Positions 1 to 6,380 are shown, counted from the first letter of the stretch. The stretch is DNA of 6,701 nucleotides from Chromatiales bacterium (GCA_026999335.1 JALTPW010001000.1:1-6701), one strand, 5' to 3'. Program-made: numbers and translations. The notes: generated by a model from the letters alone, not told the origin.

Positions 1-5
1 AAACT

Positions 6-27
6 AAAAGGGTAGCGTCCCCTTTTT
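6..27. terminator. Probable intrinsic terminator downstream of the receiver-GGDEF-EAL gene
   Basis: AAAAGGG (6-12) pairs with CCCTTTT (20-26) around a seven-base loop. Read on the minus strand the hairpin is followed by AGTTT, and on the plus strand by one more T, so it could act in either direction. It lies 55 bases beyond the stop codon of the minus-strand gene. Call made from stem and T-run only. Confidence 0.5.
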
Positions 28-81
28 GGAAAACCACACGCGGCTTTCCACCGCTACGGTTACAGGCGGCGCCGCTGCCTT

Positions 82-2181
82 TCAACCGTCTCGCAAACCC
101 TCTCGTGCAGGAGTCACTGCCTGCTTTTGCAGATAGCGCAGCAGATCTGACAGCGGCATGGGTCGGCCAAAATAATAGCCCTGCACCCAGTCGCAACCGT
201 GTTCACGCAGAAAATCCTGCTGCGCCGCAGTCTCCACGCCTTCGGCAATCACACGCAGATTCAAACGGTGCGCCATGGCGATAATAGTGTCAATAATCGC
301 CGCGTCGTCATCATCTTTGGGCACATCGGCGACGAAGGATCGATCAATCTTCAGCACATCCAGCGGGAAACGCTTCAGATAGCTGAGCGAAGAGTAACCC
401 GTGCCAAAATCATCGATGGCAATACGGATACCCCGTTCGTGGCAGGCCTGAAGGGTCTGCATCGCAAACTCCGGATCATCCATGACGCTGCTTTCGGTGA
501 TTTCCAGCTCCAGCAGGTGCGGATCCGTACCGCTTTCCGCCAGTACTCTATCGATCATGTGTATCAGATCCCGGTTGCGGAACTGGCGTGGCGACAGATT
601 GACCGCAACCGGCACCGGCCTACCGCCTCCCGCCAGCCATGTTTGCTGATCCCGACAGGCACGCCTTAATACCCATTCGCCTACCGTGATAATTAATCCG
701 GTATCCTCCAGAAGGGGGATAAAACGACCCGGCATCACCATGCCGTCATCGCATCGTTCCCAACGCAACAAGGCCTCGACACCAATGACATCGCCCGTCG
801 ACACATCCACCTGGGGTTGATAGTGCAGGCGGAACTCATCGCGTTCCAGCGCCCGCCGCAAGGCGCTTTCCATGTTCAGGCGTTCATCGGCATCGGTATT
901 CATGGCGCTGTGGTAGAACTGATAGCTCTCCCCCAGCCGCTTTGCATATTGCAGAGCCGTCTCGGCATAGCAGGCCAGCTCGTCATAACTACTGGCATCA
1001 TCCGGGTACATGACCGCCCCCATACTGGGCACGAGGAATATCTCCCTTTTCGCGATGCAAAAAGGTTCGGCGAAGACATCGATGATCTTCTCCAGGAAAT
1101 CCTCCACCTCGGCACGTGTCATCAGCGCCGGCACGGCCATGGCAAAATCGTCACCACCCAGGCGCGCGACGAAATCCATCGGGCGAATAGTCTTGGATAA
1201 CCTCTGCCCCACCTGCAGCAATAACTGGTCACCCACGGCATGCCCCAGGGTATCGTTGACCTTGATAAAACGATCAAGATCCAGATGGATGAAGGCCGTA
1301 TGATCGTTGGAACGCCGAGTCCGCAGCATGCAGTGCTGAAAGCGGTCGCGGAACAGCGCACGGTTGGGAAGGTTGGTCAGTGCATCATAGTACATCAGAT
1401 GCTGGATATGCTCCTCAGCCTGCTTTTGCTGGCTCAGGTCGGTAAAACCACCAATATAATGCGTGACTTGGCCCGACTCATCACTGACCGCACTAATCGT
1501 CAGCCATTCAGGATAAATCTCACCATTTTTACGCCGATTCCAGATCTCACCCTGCCAGGAACCCGTTTCGGTCAATGATGCCCACATATGGCGGAAAAAG
1601 GCCTCATCATGACGGCCGGACTGCAGCATGCGGGGCCTCTGGCCGATAGCCTCATCTTCACCATAACCGGTGATATCCAGGAAGGCCTGATTGATACGCA
1701 GAATACGGCCGTTCTTGTCTGTGATCAGGATGCCTTCGACACTCCCCTCGAAGACCTTGGCGGCCAGCCGCAAATCCGCCTCCGCCACCCGGCGCGCACG
1801 GCGTTCACCGGCCTCGCGCAGCTCACGCTCAATGGCCGGCGCCAGCCGCGCCAAATTACCTTTCATAATGTAATCGTGCGCCCCGGCACGCATCAACTCG
1901 ACAGCAATTTCCTCACCAATCGCCCCGGAAACGATGACAAAGGGGATATCCAACCCCGTTGCCTGCAGCAATTTCAACGCTGCAGAGCCACTAAAGCCTG
2001 GCATGTGATAATCGGAAATCACCACATCCCAACTGTGTGCATCCAGCGCAGCCTGCATGAGCCTGGCACTATCGATCCGCTCGCAATGAAGCTCGAAACC
2101 TGCCTGCGACAGCTGACGCCGGGTCAGGATTGCATCATCCTCAGAGTCTTCCACCAGCAGCACGTTCAGCGGCTCAGACAC
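82..2181 (-). CDS. Receiver-PAS-GGDEF-EAL response regulator (c-di-GMP signalling, probable phosphodiesterase)
   Basis: A 699-residue cytoplasmic protein with no membrane segment. Domains in order: response-regulator receiver (about 5-120; acidic pair E11/D12, phospho-acceptor D57 in ISDYHMP, S85, K107), PAS (about 138-255), GGDEF (about 262-425) and EAL (about 437-685). The GGDEF signature reads GGDDF (342-346), so one active-site residue is changed. An RxxD inhibitory c-di-GMP site (R333-D336) sits five residues before it. The EAL domain keeps the residues expected for hydrolysis: E469 in EALLRW, N528, E560 in EITES, D590/D591 in DDFGTGYSS, K611, E647 and Q667. From family knowledge it should hydrolyse c-di-GMP to pGpG; the GGDDF domain may be a weak cyclase or a regulatory GTP/c-di-GMP sensor (inference). 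The start is GTG at 2181. An in-frame TGA lies 15 bases upstream, so no longer start exists, and GAGGG lies nine bases before it. No partner histidine kinase is in the window. Confidence 0.95.
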   Translation of the reverse strand: MSEPLNVLLVEDSEDDAILTRRQLSQAGFELHCERIDSARLMQAALDAHSWDVVISDYHMPGFSGSAALKLLQATGLDIPFVIVSGAIGEEIAVELMRAGAHDYIMKGNLARLAPAIERELREAGERRARRVAEADLRLAAKVFEGSVEGILITDKNGRILRINQAFLDITGYGEDEAIGQRPRMLQSGRHDEAFFRHMWASLTETGSWQGEIWNRRKNGEIYPEWLTISAVSDESGQVTHYIGGFTDLSQQKQAEEHIQHLMYYDALTNLPNRALFRDRFQHCMLRTRRSNDHTAFIHLDLDRFIKVNDTLGHAVGDQLLLQVGQRLSKTIRPMDFVARLGGDDFAMAVPALMTRAEVEDFLEKIIDVFAEPFCIAKREIFLVPSMGAVMYPDDASSYDELACYAETALQYAKRLGESYQFYHSAMNTDADERLNMESALRRALERDEFRLHYQPQVDVSTGDVIGVEALLRWERCDDGMVMPGRFIPLLEDTGLIITVGEWVLRRACRDQQTWLAGGGRPVPVAVNLSPRQFRNRDLIHMIDRVLAESGTDPHLLELEITESSVMDDPEFAMQTLQACHERGIRIAIDDFGTGYSSLSYLKRFPLDVLKIDRSFVADVPKDDDDAAIIDTIIAMAHRLNLRVIAEGVETAAQQDFLREHGCDWVQGYYFGRPMPLSDLLRYLQKQAVTPAREGLRDG

Positions 2182-2287
2182 CCCTTGAAGCCCTCACATT
2201 GATTTTCCATGTATTGCTCGTGTGGCAAATCCGTATCCGTGAGATCCACCGACACACCCCGCTCACAAAACGGCACTCATCGAAAAA

Positions 2288-2315
2288 GCATCGGCTTAAA
2301 GCGCATAATTCTTTA
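2288..2315 (-). promoter_or_regulatory. Possible sigma-28 (FliA)-like promoter for the c-di-GMP gene
   Basis: On the minus strand TAAAGAAT (2315-2308) is followed after 12 bases by GCCGATGC (2295-2288). The enterobacterial FliA consensus is TAAAGTTT-N11-GCCGATAA, so six of eight bases match in each box but the spacer is one base long. It lies about 105 bases upstream of the GTG start at 2181. A flagellar-regulon promoter would suit a c-di-GMP phosphodiesterase, but the spacing fault keeps this tentative. Confidence 0.25.
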
Positions 2316-2416
2316 GGGGTTTCTCTATTCTGGCGGTGACAAAGCGGGGATAAAAGACCTGCACACCAACTCCCGTATTTGCTACTCTTAGCCGTTTGAC
2401 CACAGATGTAACCACC

Positions 2417-2791
2417 ATGATCGTTCTTCGCAGCGCCGTCCTGTTTCTAGTCACCCTCTCGCTCGCCAGTGCGACGGAAATCGCCCCTCCTCAGACGGAG
2501 CAGACACTCCATCAGTTGCTCGAAGACATCGATGAACAGGAGCAGCATAACGACAGACAACGGACGGCCTTGCAGCGAATAGAACGCCAGATGGAGTGCA
2601 ACTGGACCCTGATCCGCAGTTATGAGACATGTTCCCAGCTATATCAGGATGAGCCGCAGAACCACGTGGCCTGCGTGAATAAGGCGAAGGCAAACACCAC
2701 ACGCTGCCTCTCACCAACACAACCGACCAGCCCTATAGGGAAGAATAACACGCGGTCACGCCCGCGTGCCGGCAAAGAAAAAGGGGACTGA
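2417..2791 (+). CDS. Small exported protein with four regularly spaced cysteines (unknown function)
   Basis: I do not recognise the family. The 124-residue product starts with a clear signal peptide: a hydrophobic stretch from residue 6 to 16 ends in LASA, giving likely cleavage after A19 and export to the periplasm. A charged, Q/E-rich helical segment (about 25-60) follows. Four cysteines C61, C72, C86 and C97 are spaced C-x10-C-x13-C-x10-C, a pattern that could pin two antiparallel helices with two disulfides. The C-terminus (98-124) is basic, proline-rich and probably disordered. I chose ATG 2417 because it puts the signal peptide at the N-terminus; an in-frame TTG at 2396 would add seven residues. 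No strong Shine-Dalgarno sequence precedes either. The gene stands alone, back to back with the c-di-GMP gene and converging on mscS. The four cysteines and signal peptide argue for a real gene. Confidence 0.75.
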   Translation: MIVLRSAVLFLVTLSLASATEIAPPQTEQTLHQLLEDIDEQEQHNDRQRTALQRIERQMECNWTLIRSYETCSQLYQDEPQNHVACVNKAKANTTRCLSPTQPTSPIGKNNTRSRPRAGKEKGD

Positions 2792-2802
2792 AAAGCCCCC
2801 TT
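2775..2802 (-). terminator. Intrinsic terminator of the mscS-type gene, overlapping the end of the convergent small gene
   Basis: Read on the minus strand, AAGGGG (2802-2797) and CCCCTT (2786-2781) form a six-bp GC-rich stem with a ten-base loop, followed at once by TTTCTTT. This is a standard Rho-independent terminator 28 bases past the mscS stop codon. The hairpin covers the last codons and stop of the plus-strand gene ending at 2791. In the plus direction no good U-tract follows, so it probably serves mainly the minus-strand gene. Confidence 0.75.
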
Positions 2803-2829
2803 CATCCCGGTCAGGATTACCGCAGACGA

Positions 2830-3663
2830 TCAGGCGGCCTGTTCATCCACCGAAAACAGATGCACATCCGTCTGCGGATAGGGAATCGAAATTCCAGCAT
2901 CGTCAAAGGTGATCTTTATATTCTCCAACATCGCGGCACGCACGTTCCAATAATCCGCAGACGCCACCCATGGTCGCACCGCCAGATTGACGCTGCTATC
3001 GGCCAGTTCTGCAACCATCACCACTGCGGCCGGATCCTTCAGGATACGTTCATCGGCCGCCATCACTTCCTCAATCAACTGCTTGGCCTGACGAATGTCA
3101 TCGTCATAACCGATGCCGAATATCAGATCAATGCGGCGTGTATCACGGGCACTGAAATTGACGATGGTGCCCCCATAAATCTGTCCGTTGGGCACCGTAA
3201 TCTCGCGATTGTCCCCGGTTCTCAACAGCGTGCTGAAAATACGGATCGATTCCACCACCCCCGTCACACCACCCGCTTCGATGAAATCGCCGAGCTTGAA
3301 AGGCTTGAACAGCACCAGCATTACCCCCGCCGCCAGATTGCCCAGTGAATCTTTCAATGCCAAACCGACAGCCAGGCCAGCAGTCGCGAAAATAGCCATC
3401 ACTGACGTCGTATCCACACCCAGTTGATCCAGCGCCGCGATGATAACCACGACCAACAACGCGGCAAAAATCAGATTGCCGAGAAAATCGACCAGGGACT
3501 CATCCATGCCGCCCTTTTTCATCAGGCGTCCCACTGCGTTGGTCACCGCTCGCGCAACCCAACGCCCGATAATAAAAATGACCAATGCCAAAACAAGATT
3601 AACGGCCCAGGGAATAATATAGGTGCCAAGATAATCTATATCGGAATTAAGCAATGCATCCAT
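2830..3663 (-). CDS. mscS: Small-conductance mechanosensitive channel, MscS family
   Basis: A 277-residue inner-membrane protein, about the length of E. coli MscS (286). Family members form a homoheptameric channel that opens under membrane tension and releases solutes during osmotic downshock. Three transmembrane helices are visible: TM1 about 16-38, TM2 about 60-82 and the pore helix TM3 about 88-120. TM3 carries the Gly/Ala-rich packing motif (GLAVGLALKDSLGNLAAG, 96-113). The beta domain follows with KPFKLGDFIE (120-129) and VPNGQIYGGTIVNFS (157-171), then the alpha/beta cytoplasmic cage with ERILKDP (205-211) and the C-terminal ISIPYPQTDVHL (258-269). All these blocks match MscS in order. 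Start is ATG 3663 with AAGAGG (3678-3673) nine bases upstream. It is a single-gene unit with its own terminator. MscS paralogues are common, so the symbol denotes the family type rather than proven orthology. Confidence 0.95.
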   Translation of the reverse strand: MDALLNSDIDYLGTYIIPWAVNLVLALVIFIIGRWVARAVTNAVGRLMKKGGMDESLVDFLGNLIFAALLVVVIIAALDQLGVDTTSVMAIFATAGLAVGLALKDSLGNLAAGVMLVLFKPFKLGDFIEAGGVTGVVESIRIFSTLLRTGDNREITVPNGQIYGGTIVNFSARDTRRIDLIFGIGYDDDIRQAKQLIEEVMAADERILKDPAAVVMVAELADSSVNLAVRPWVASADYWNVRAAMLENIKITFDDAGISIPYPQTDVHLFSVDEQAA

Positions 3664-4123
3664 AGAAAGAAACCTCTTATTATCTTATTAAGAATGATGT
3701 CAGAAAGATTAAAAAAACCCGCAAACATCAAAATGTGAAATATCCCCCGCGAATAATAGCATTTCATGCCGCGCAAAATAACAGAAAAACCAAATAATTA
3801 AAGCGCCAAGCCTGTAGAAGAAACTTCCACGAAAAAATCCACAATGTCAGAAATGACGCATTGGTTCTTTTCATATCTAACTGAATGTATGGAATAGAAA
3901 CAGGAATCCTATCAATCGTCAGAAGTACGATGGTTTTTGGTAAATGAAGTTTACATGCCTCCTGCTAGCAAACCGGGAAGACAGGCATAGGAGAAAAAAC
4001 CTGTCAACAAGGCATTCAGGGTATTGGGCGACACAAGTCAAATCGTACTGACTATCCGGCCATCACTACTCCCCAGGATCACCCTAAAACCGCCACAGCC
4101 CAAATATTCTTGATGACACCGGC
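3664..4123. other. Intergenic gap of about 460 bases between mscS and higBA; no gene recognised
   Basis: Neither strand holds a convincing reading frame with a start, ribosome site and recognisable product. The half next to mscS is visibly A/T-rich. Several short dyads occur: GTAAA/TTTAC (3940-3944, 3950-3954), ATGCCT (3955-3960) with two possible partners AGGCAT (3983-3988 and 4010-4015), and GACAGG/CCTGTC (3980-3985, 4000-4005). They could fold in mutually exclusive ways, but none is followed by a proper T-tract. The gap must hold the mscS promoter; otherwise I see nothing certain. Confidence 0.5.
3753..3761 (-). promoter_or_regulatory. Candidate extended -10 promoter element for the mscS-type gene
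   Basis: On the minus strand TGC-TATTAT (3761-3753) is an extended -10 box about 90 bases upstream of the ATG at 3663. No convincing -35 hexamer lies 16-18 bases further upstream (the best is TTATTT), which is tolerated for extended -10 promoters. Tentative. Confidence 0.3.
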
Positions 4124-4168
4124 GTTGACATATTGGCAACCCGCCACTATAGTTGCCAATATGTCAAC
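4124..4168 (+). promoter_or_regulatory. higBA promoter enclosed in a 17-bp-arm perfect inverted repeat (probable HigA operator)
   Basis: GTTGACATATTGGCAAC (4124-4140) and its exact reverse complement (4152-4168) flank an 11-base spacer. A near-consensus sigma-70 promoter fits inside: -35 TTGACA (4125-4130), 17-base spacer, -10 TATAGT (4148-4153), predicted start near 4160. The -35 box is in the left arm and the -10 overlaps the right arm, so a repressor on either arm would block polymerase. HigA-type antitoxins, alone or with HigB, autoregulate their operons by binding palindromes at the promoter. Assigning HigA to this site is inference from position and symmetry. Confidence 0.9.
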
Positions 4169-4179
4169 TGGAGAGCTGT

Positions 4180-4494
4180 ATGCACGTTATTTCGAAGCAG
4201 CCATTCAATAATACAGCCCGGGCACACCCCAACCACAGGCAAGCTTTGGAAGATCTGTATAGAGTACTTCGAAAAAGCAGATTCAACTCTCCTGATGAGA
4301 TGCGGTGCGTATTTCTTTCACTGGATAACTTCAAGTACAAGGATAAATGGTGGGTCATCGATGTTGCTGGTAACCACCTGCGTGTCATCACTTTCATCCA
4401 ATTTATCCACCACCGCATGTATGTGAAGCATATCCTCACCCATGCAGAGTACGACAAGCTTTGTAAACGTTATGCACAAGGTAATCTGAAATGA
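4180..4494 (+). CDS. higB: HigB-type toxin, translation-dependent mRNA interferase (type II TA)
   Basis: A 104-residue basic protein, the same length as E. coli HigB (YgjN). It shows the family blocks in order: N-terminal MHVISKQ, HP (16-17), VFLSLDNFKY (44-53), the core strands WWVIDVAGNHLRVITFI (57-73) and the C-terminal block HILTHAEYDKL (84-94). Members are RelE-fold endoribonucleases that cut mRNA on the ribosome and arrest growth unless bound by HigA. Start is ATG 4180, with GGAG (4170-4173) six bases before it. Longer in-frame starts (TTG 4153) would begin at or before the predicted transcription start and inside the operator. The stop overlaps the higA start by four bases (ATGA), which implies translational coupling. 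Toxin-first order is typical of higBA. The gene appears intact. Confidence 0.92.
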   Translation: MHVISKQPFNNTARAHPNHRQALEDLYRVLRKSRFNSPDEMRCVFLSLDNFKYKDKWWVIDVAGNHLRVITFIQFIHHRMYVKHILTHAEYDKLCKRYAQGNLK

Positions 4495-4919
4495 CAGCCG
4501 TAGCCTTTAAAGATGCCTGCCACAGCTTTGCCCAGGCTGCGGTGCCCTATTATCACATCACTGATGATAAGCATTACAAAGAAGCGCTTGAGTTGATTGA
4601 GGAGCTTCTAGAAGAGGCGGGGGACTCTCCGGACGACCCGCTGAATGCCATTATCGAGATGCTGGGCCACGCCATTAAAACCTATGAAAACGAGGATGAG
4701 GAACTGGCGGCATTTGAAAAACAGGCTATGGAACAGCCCGCCGATCTGGCCATGCTCAGACTGCTGATGAACCAGCATGGCCTGGGAACCGCCGACCTGC
4801 CTGAGATCGGCTCCAAGTCAATGGTATCGCGGGTGTTATCGGGGAAGCGTACCTTGAACAAGAAACACATCCAGGCGCTGGCGGAGCGATTCGGCATCGA
4901 TCCAGGGCTATTTTTCTGA
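4491..4919 (+). CDS. higA: HigA antitoxin, helix-turn-helix repressor
   Basis: A 142-residue acidic protein (E. coli HigA has 138). The N-terminal half (about 20-90) is helical and acidic (DDKHYKEALELIEELLEE, 25-42) and, as in the YgjM type, should bind HigB. The C-terminal half (about 90-142) is a Cro/C1-type helix-turn-helix. Within it, LPEIGSKSMVSRVLSGKR (103-120) covers the helix-turn-helix and is nearly identical to E. coli HigA as I remember it, followed by ALAERFGIDPGLFF. The expected role is to neutralise HigB and repress the operon through the palindrome at 4124-4168. ATG 4491 overlaps the higB stop; a weak AAGG (4479-4482) lies upstream, so coupling to higB translation is likely. 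No clear terminator follows in the 156 bases before the convergent tRNA gene. Confidence 0.95.
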   Translation: MTAVAFKDACHSFAQAAVPYYHITDDKHYKEALELIEELLEEAGDSPDDPLNAIIEMLGHAIKTYENEDEELAAFEKQAMEQPADLAMLRLLMNQHGLGTADLPEIGSKSMVSRVLSGKRTLNKKHIQALAERFGIDPGLFF

Positions 4920-5056
4920 AAAACCAGCGCGGGAAAATTCGCCCTCGAGGTATACTTACTGTTACCCAGCCTGTGTACAGTTTCTTGCAGAGAATCAACA
5001 GCTTATCTGACAACCCAATGGGATTCATGTCAGTTTCCGAGGGTTGCAGCAAAGAA

Positions 5057-5165
<109 letters not shown>

Positions 5166-5178
5166 AAACAACACGCGT

Positions 5179-5207
5179 AGGATACGCACTATCGATTCCA
5201 TGCTCAA
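5179..5207 (-). promoter_or_regulatory. Sigma-70 promoter for tRNA-Ser(CGA)
   Basis: On the minus strand TTGAGC (5207-5202) is followed after exactly 17 bases by TATCCT (5184-5179). The predicted start falls within about 13 bases of the mature tRNA 5' end. The bases after the -10 box are ACGCG, GC-rich as in stringently controlled stable-RNA promoters. The short leader and spacing make this convincing. It means the tRNA does not depend on read-through from tadA. Confidence 0.65.
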
Positions 5208-5394
5208 CACATGGCACACCAGCCATCGATTCGGCTTCCCGGCCAGATCGTGAGTTGCGATGCCCTGACGGCCTTACCCGATACTTCCGTCAGACTCGTC
5301 GTAACCTGCCAAAACAGGATCCCGCGCCCTCCTGCCCTTGCGTAGTCGCTGCATCCGTGACCTCAGGATGAATGCAAAGTGCCGGATATCCACA

Positions 5395-5410
5395 TGAAAA
5401 AAGCCGCAGG
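5395..5410 (-). terminator. Weak candidate terminator after tadA
   Basis: Read on the minus strand, GCC-TGC-GGC is followed by six T residues (ending near 5396), about 10 bases past the tadA stop. The T-tract is good but the stem is only about three bp, so the call is weak. The 254 bases between tRNA-Ser and tadA hold nothing else I recognise apart from the tRNA promoter. Confidence 0.3.
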
Positions 5411-5419
5411 CACTCGCTG

Positions 5420-5917
5420 TCACTCCCCCGATATTTTACGCCGTGCACGAAAAAACTGCCGCAGCATGTCGCTGCATGCTTCGGCCAACACTCCGCCCTG
5501 CACCTGCACTTGATGATTCAGCGATGTATTCTCCAATAGTGAAAAAACACTCCCGGCGGCGCCGGCACGCGGATCCGTGGCGGCATATACCACCCGGGTA
5601 ACCCGGGCGTGGACAATGGCGCCAGCGCACATCACACAGGGCTCCAGGGTCACGTACAAAGTGGTGCCGGTGAGGCGGTAATTGGCGGCGCTCAGCCCCC
5701 CCGCACGCAGGGCCATGATCTCGGCATGGGCGGTCGGGTCGTGTGCGCCAATAGGCTGATTCCAGCCTTCGGCCAGCAGGCTGTTGTCGCGCACGATAAC
5801 GGCACCCACCGGCACCTCGCCTGCGGCCTCGGCACGTTGCGCCAGCGCCATGGCATGGCGCATCCACTGTTGATCGCGCGGCGTGCCGTTGGTGAAATTC
5901 TGACGGGAGGAAATCAT
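5420..5917 (-). CDS. tadA: tRNA adenosine(34) deaminase TadA
   Basis: A 165-residue protein (E. coli TadA 167). It is the zinc-dependent deaminase that converts A34 to inosine in tRNA-Arg(ACG), letting one tRNA read CGU, CGC and CGA. It has the cytidine/deoxycytidylate deaminase fold: H64-A65-E66 supplies a zinc ligand and the proton-shuttling glutamate, and P93-C94-V95-M96-C97 supplies the two zinc cysteines. GEVPVGAV (33-40) and the C-terminal FFRARR segment are typical of TadA. ATG 5917 was chosen because GGAGG (5927-5923) lies five bases upstream and homology begins just inside. A longer open frame back to a TTG at 6049 adds 44 residues with no TadA character and is rejected. The substrate tRNA is not in the window; the nearby tRNA-Ser(CGA) is not its target. 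Confidence 0.95.
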   Translation of the reverse strand: MISSRQNFTNGTPRDQQWMRHAMALAQRAEAAGEVPVGAVIVRDNSLLAEGWNQPIGAHDPTAHAEIMALRAGGLSAANYRLTGTTLYVTLEPCVMCAGAIVHARVTRVVYAATDPRAGAAGSVFSLLENTSLNHQVQVQGGVLAEACSDMLRQFFRARRKISGE

Positions 5918-6023
5918 CTGGCCCTCCAAGACCGCTCGCCCTACGCCCACTCGATTGCAAACGCACCAGAAAGATCCAGTATTGGCACAGGTTTTATGGT
6001 GGTTATAAGTGTCGATACCATGA

Positions 6024-6051
6024 AAAATACCATTGTCAGCAACTGTCAATG
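6024..6051 (-). promoter_or_regulatory. Possible tadA promoter with a 21-bp imperfect dyad
   Basis: CATTGTCAG (6031-6039) and CTGTCAATG (6043-6051) form an inverted repeat with one mismatch per nine-bp arm and a CAA spacer. On the minus strand the dyad contains TTGACA (6049-6044) and is followed by TGG-TATTTT (6032-6024), an extended -10-like box. The -35 to -10 spacing is only 14 bases, so the two boxes may not work together. Its position about 110 bases upstream of tadA fits a promoter or operator. Confidence 0.3.
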
Positions 6052-6226
6052 CAAGACATCAAGATCGATGTACAGCAAAGATCCGTCCGTTTCGTCAAGC
6101 TTGCTGGGTATATCCTTTTCCGCCGACGTGTCCAGCAAACACACCCTCATCGGCCAGTGCACTCAGGGAAACGGCCGCAATCTGTTCGTTGAACCGGAAC
6201 CGTTTGCGGCCAGGATACACCACCAC

Positions 6227-6380
6227 TGCTGTCCCGTTAACGGACTATTGGCGTATTTCAAGCGCCCGGTTCGCGGGGAGAGCAGCCTGATTGAGGGTGT
6301 TTGAGACATGAATTTGGACAGCCTCTCTACGTCATGCCGGGTCAAGCCCGGCATGACGATGTGTTGTTAGCGGGACAGCA
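6227..6380. mobile_element. MITE-like element with 15-bp terminal inverted repeats
   Basis: TGCTGTCCCGTTAAC (6227-6241) and GTTAGCGGGACAGCA (6366-6380) are inverted copies matching at 14 of 15 positions. They bound 154 bases with no transposase frame. A 9-bp direct repeat GATACACCA lies just outside each end (6214-6222 and 6383-6391), offset by four and two bases from the inverted repeats, so it may be an imperfect target duplication. The element sits exactly where the DUF4143 remnant is broken. A non-autonomous transposon is the best explanation; a relic of another rearrangement cannot be excluded. Confidence 0.55.
6330..6358. repeat. REP-like palindrome inside the inserted segment
   Basis: CGTCATGCCGGG (6330-6341) and CCCGGCATGACG (6347-6358) form a perfect 12-bp stem around TCAAG. 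This GTCATGCCGGG...CCCGGCATGAC palindrome is, from general knowledge, a common dispersed intergenic repeat in proteobacteria. No T-run follows on either strand, so an intrinsic terminator is unlikely. Confidence 0.75.

Noticed and set aside
1588..2202. Long plus-strand frame opposite the receiver-PAS-GGDEF-EAL gene
   Set aside because: It is a shadow of the strongly supported minus-strand gene, with no recognisable domain.
2860..3348. Plus-strand frame opposite mscS
   Set aside because: The minus-strand MscS protein accounts for this region; the antisense frame has no family motif.
3917..4050. Long-range inverted similarity GTCAGaaGTACGAT and ATCGTACTGAC
   Set aside because: Only about 11 bases match, with an internal gap; this is within chance for a gap of this size.
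3664..4123. A CRISPR array, riboswitch or small gene in the long gap
   Set aside because: There are no regular repeats, no recognisable aptamer and no frame with a start, ribosome site and recognisable product.
4153..4179. Nine-residue longer HigB from a TTG at 4153
   Set aside because: It would start within the -10 box and operator, before the predicted transcription start; ATG 4180 has a Shine-Dalgarno sequence and gives the 104-residue family length.
5918..6049. N-terminal extension of TadA from a TTG at 6049
   Set aside because: The added 44 residues have no TadA similarity and the TTG is part of a promoter-like TTGACA; ATG 5917 has a good GGAGG and gives the normal family length.
5609..6304. 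Long plus-strand frame across tadA and the decayed region
   Set aside because: It is antisense to tadA and the DUF4143 remnant, with no ribosome site or recognisable domain.
6330..6358. The strong palindrome as an intrinsic terminator
   Set aside because: No T-run follows on either strand and no intact gene ends next to it.
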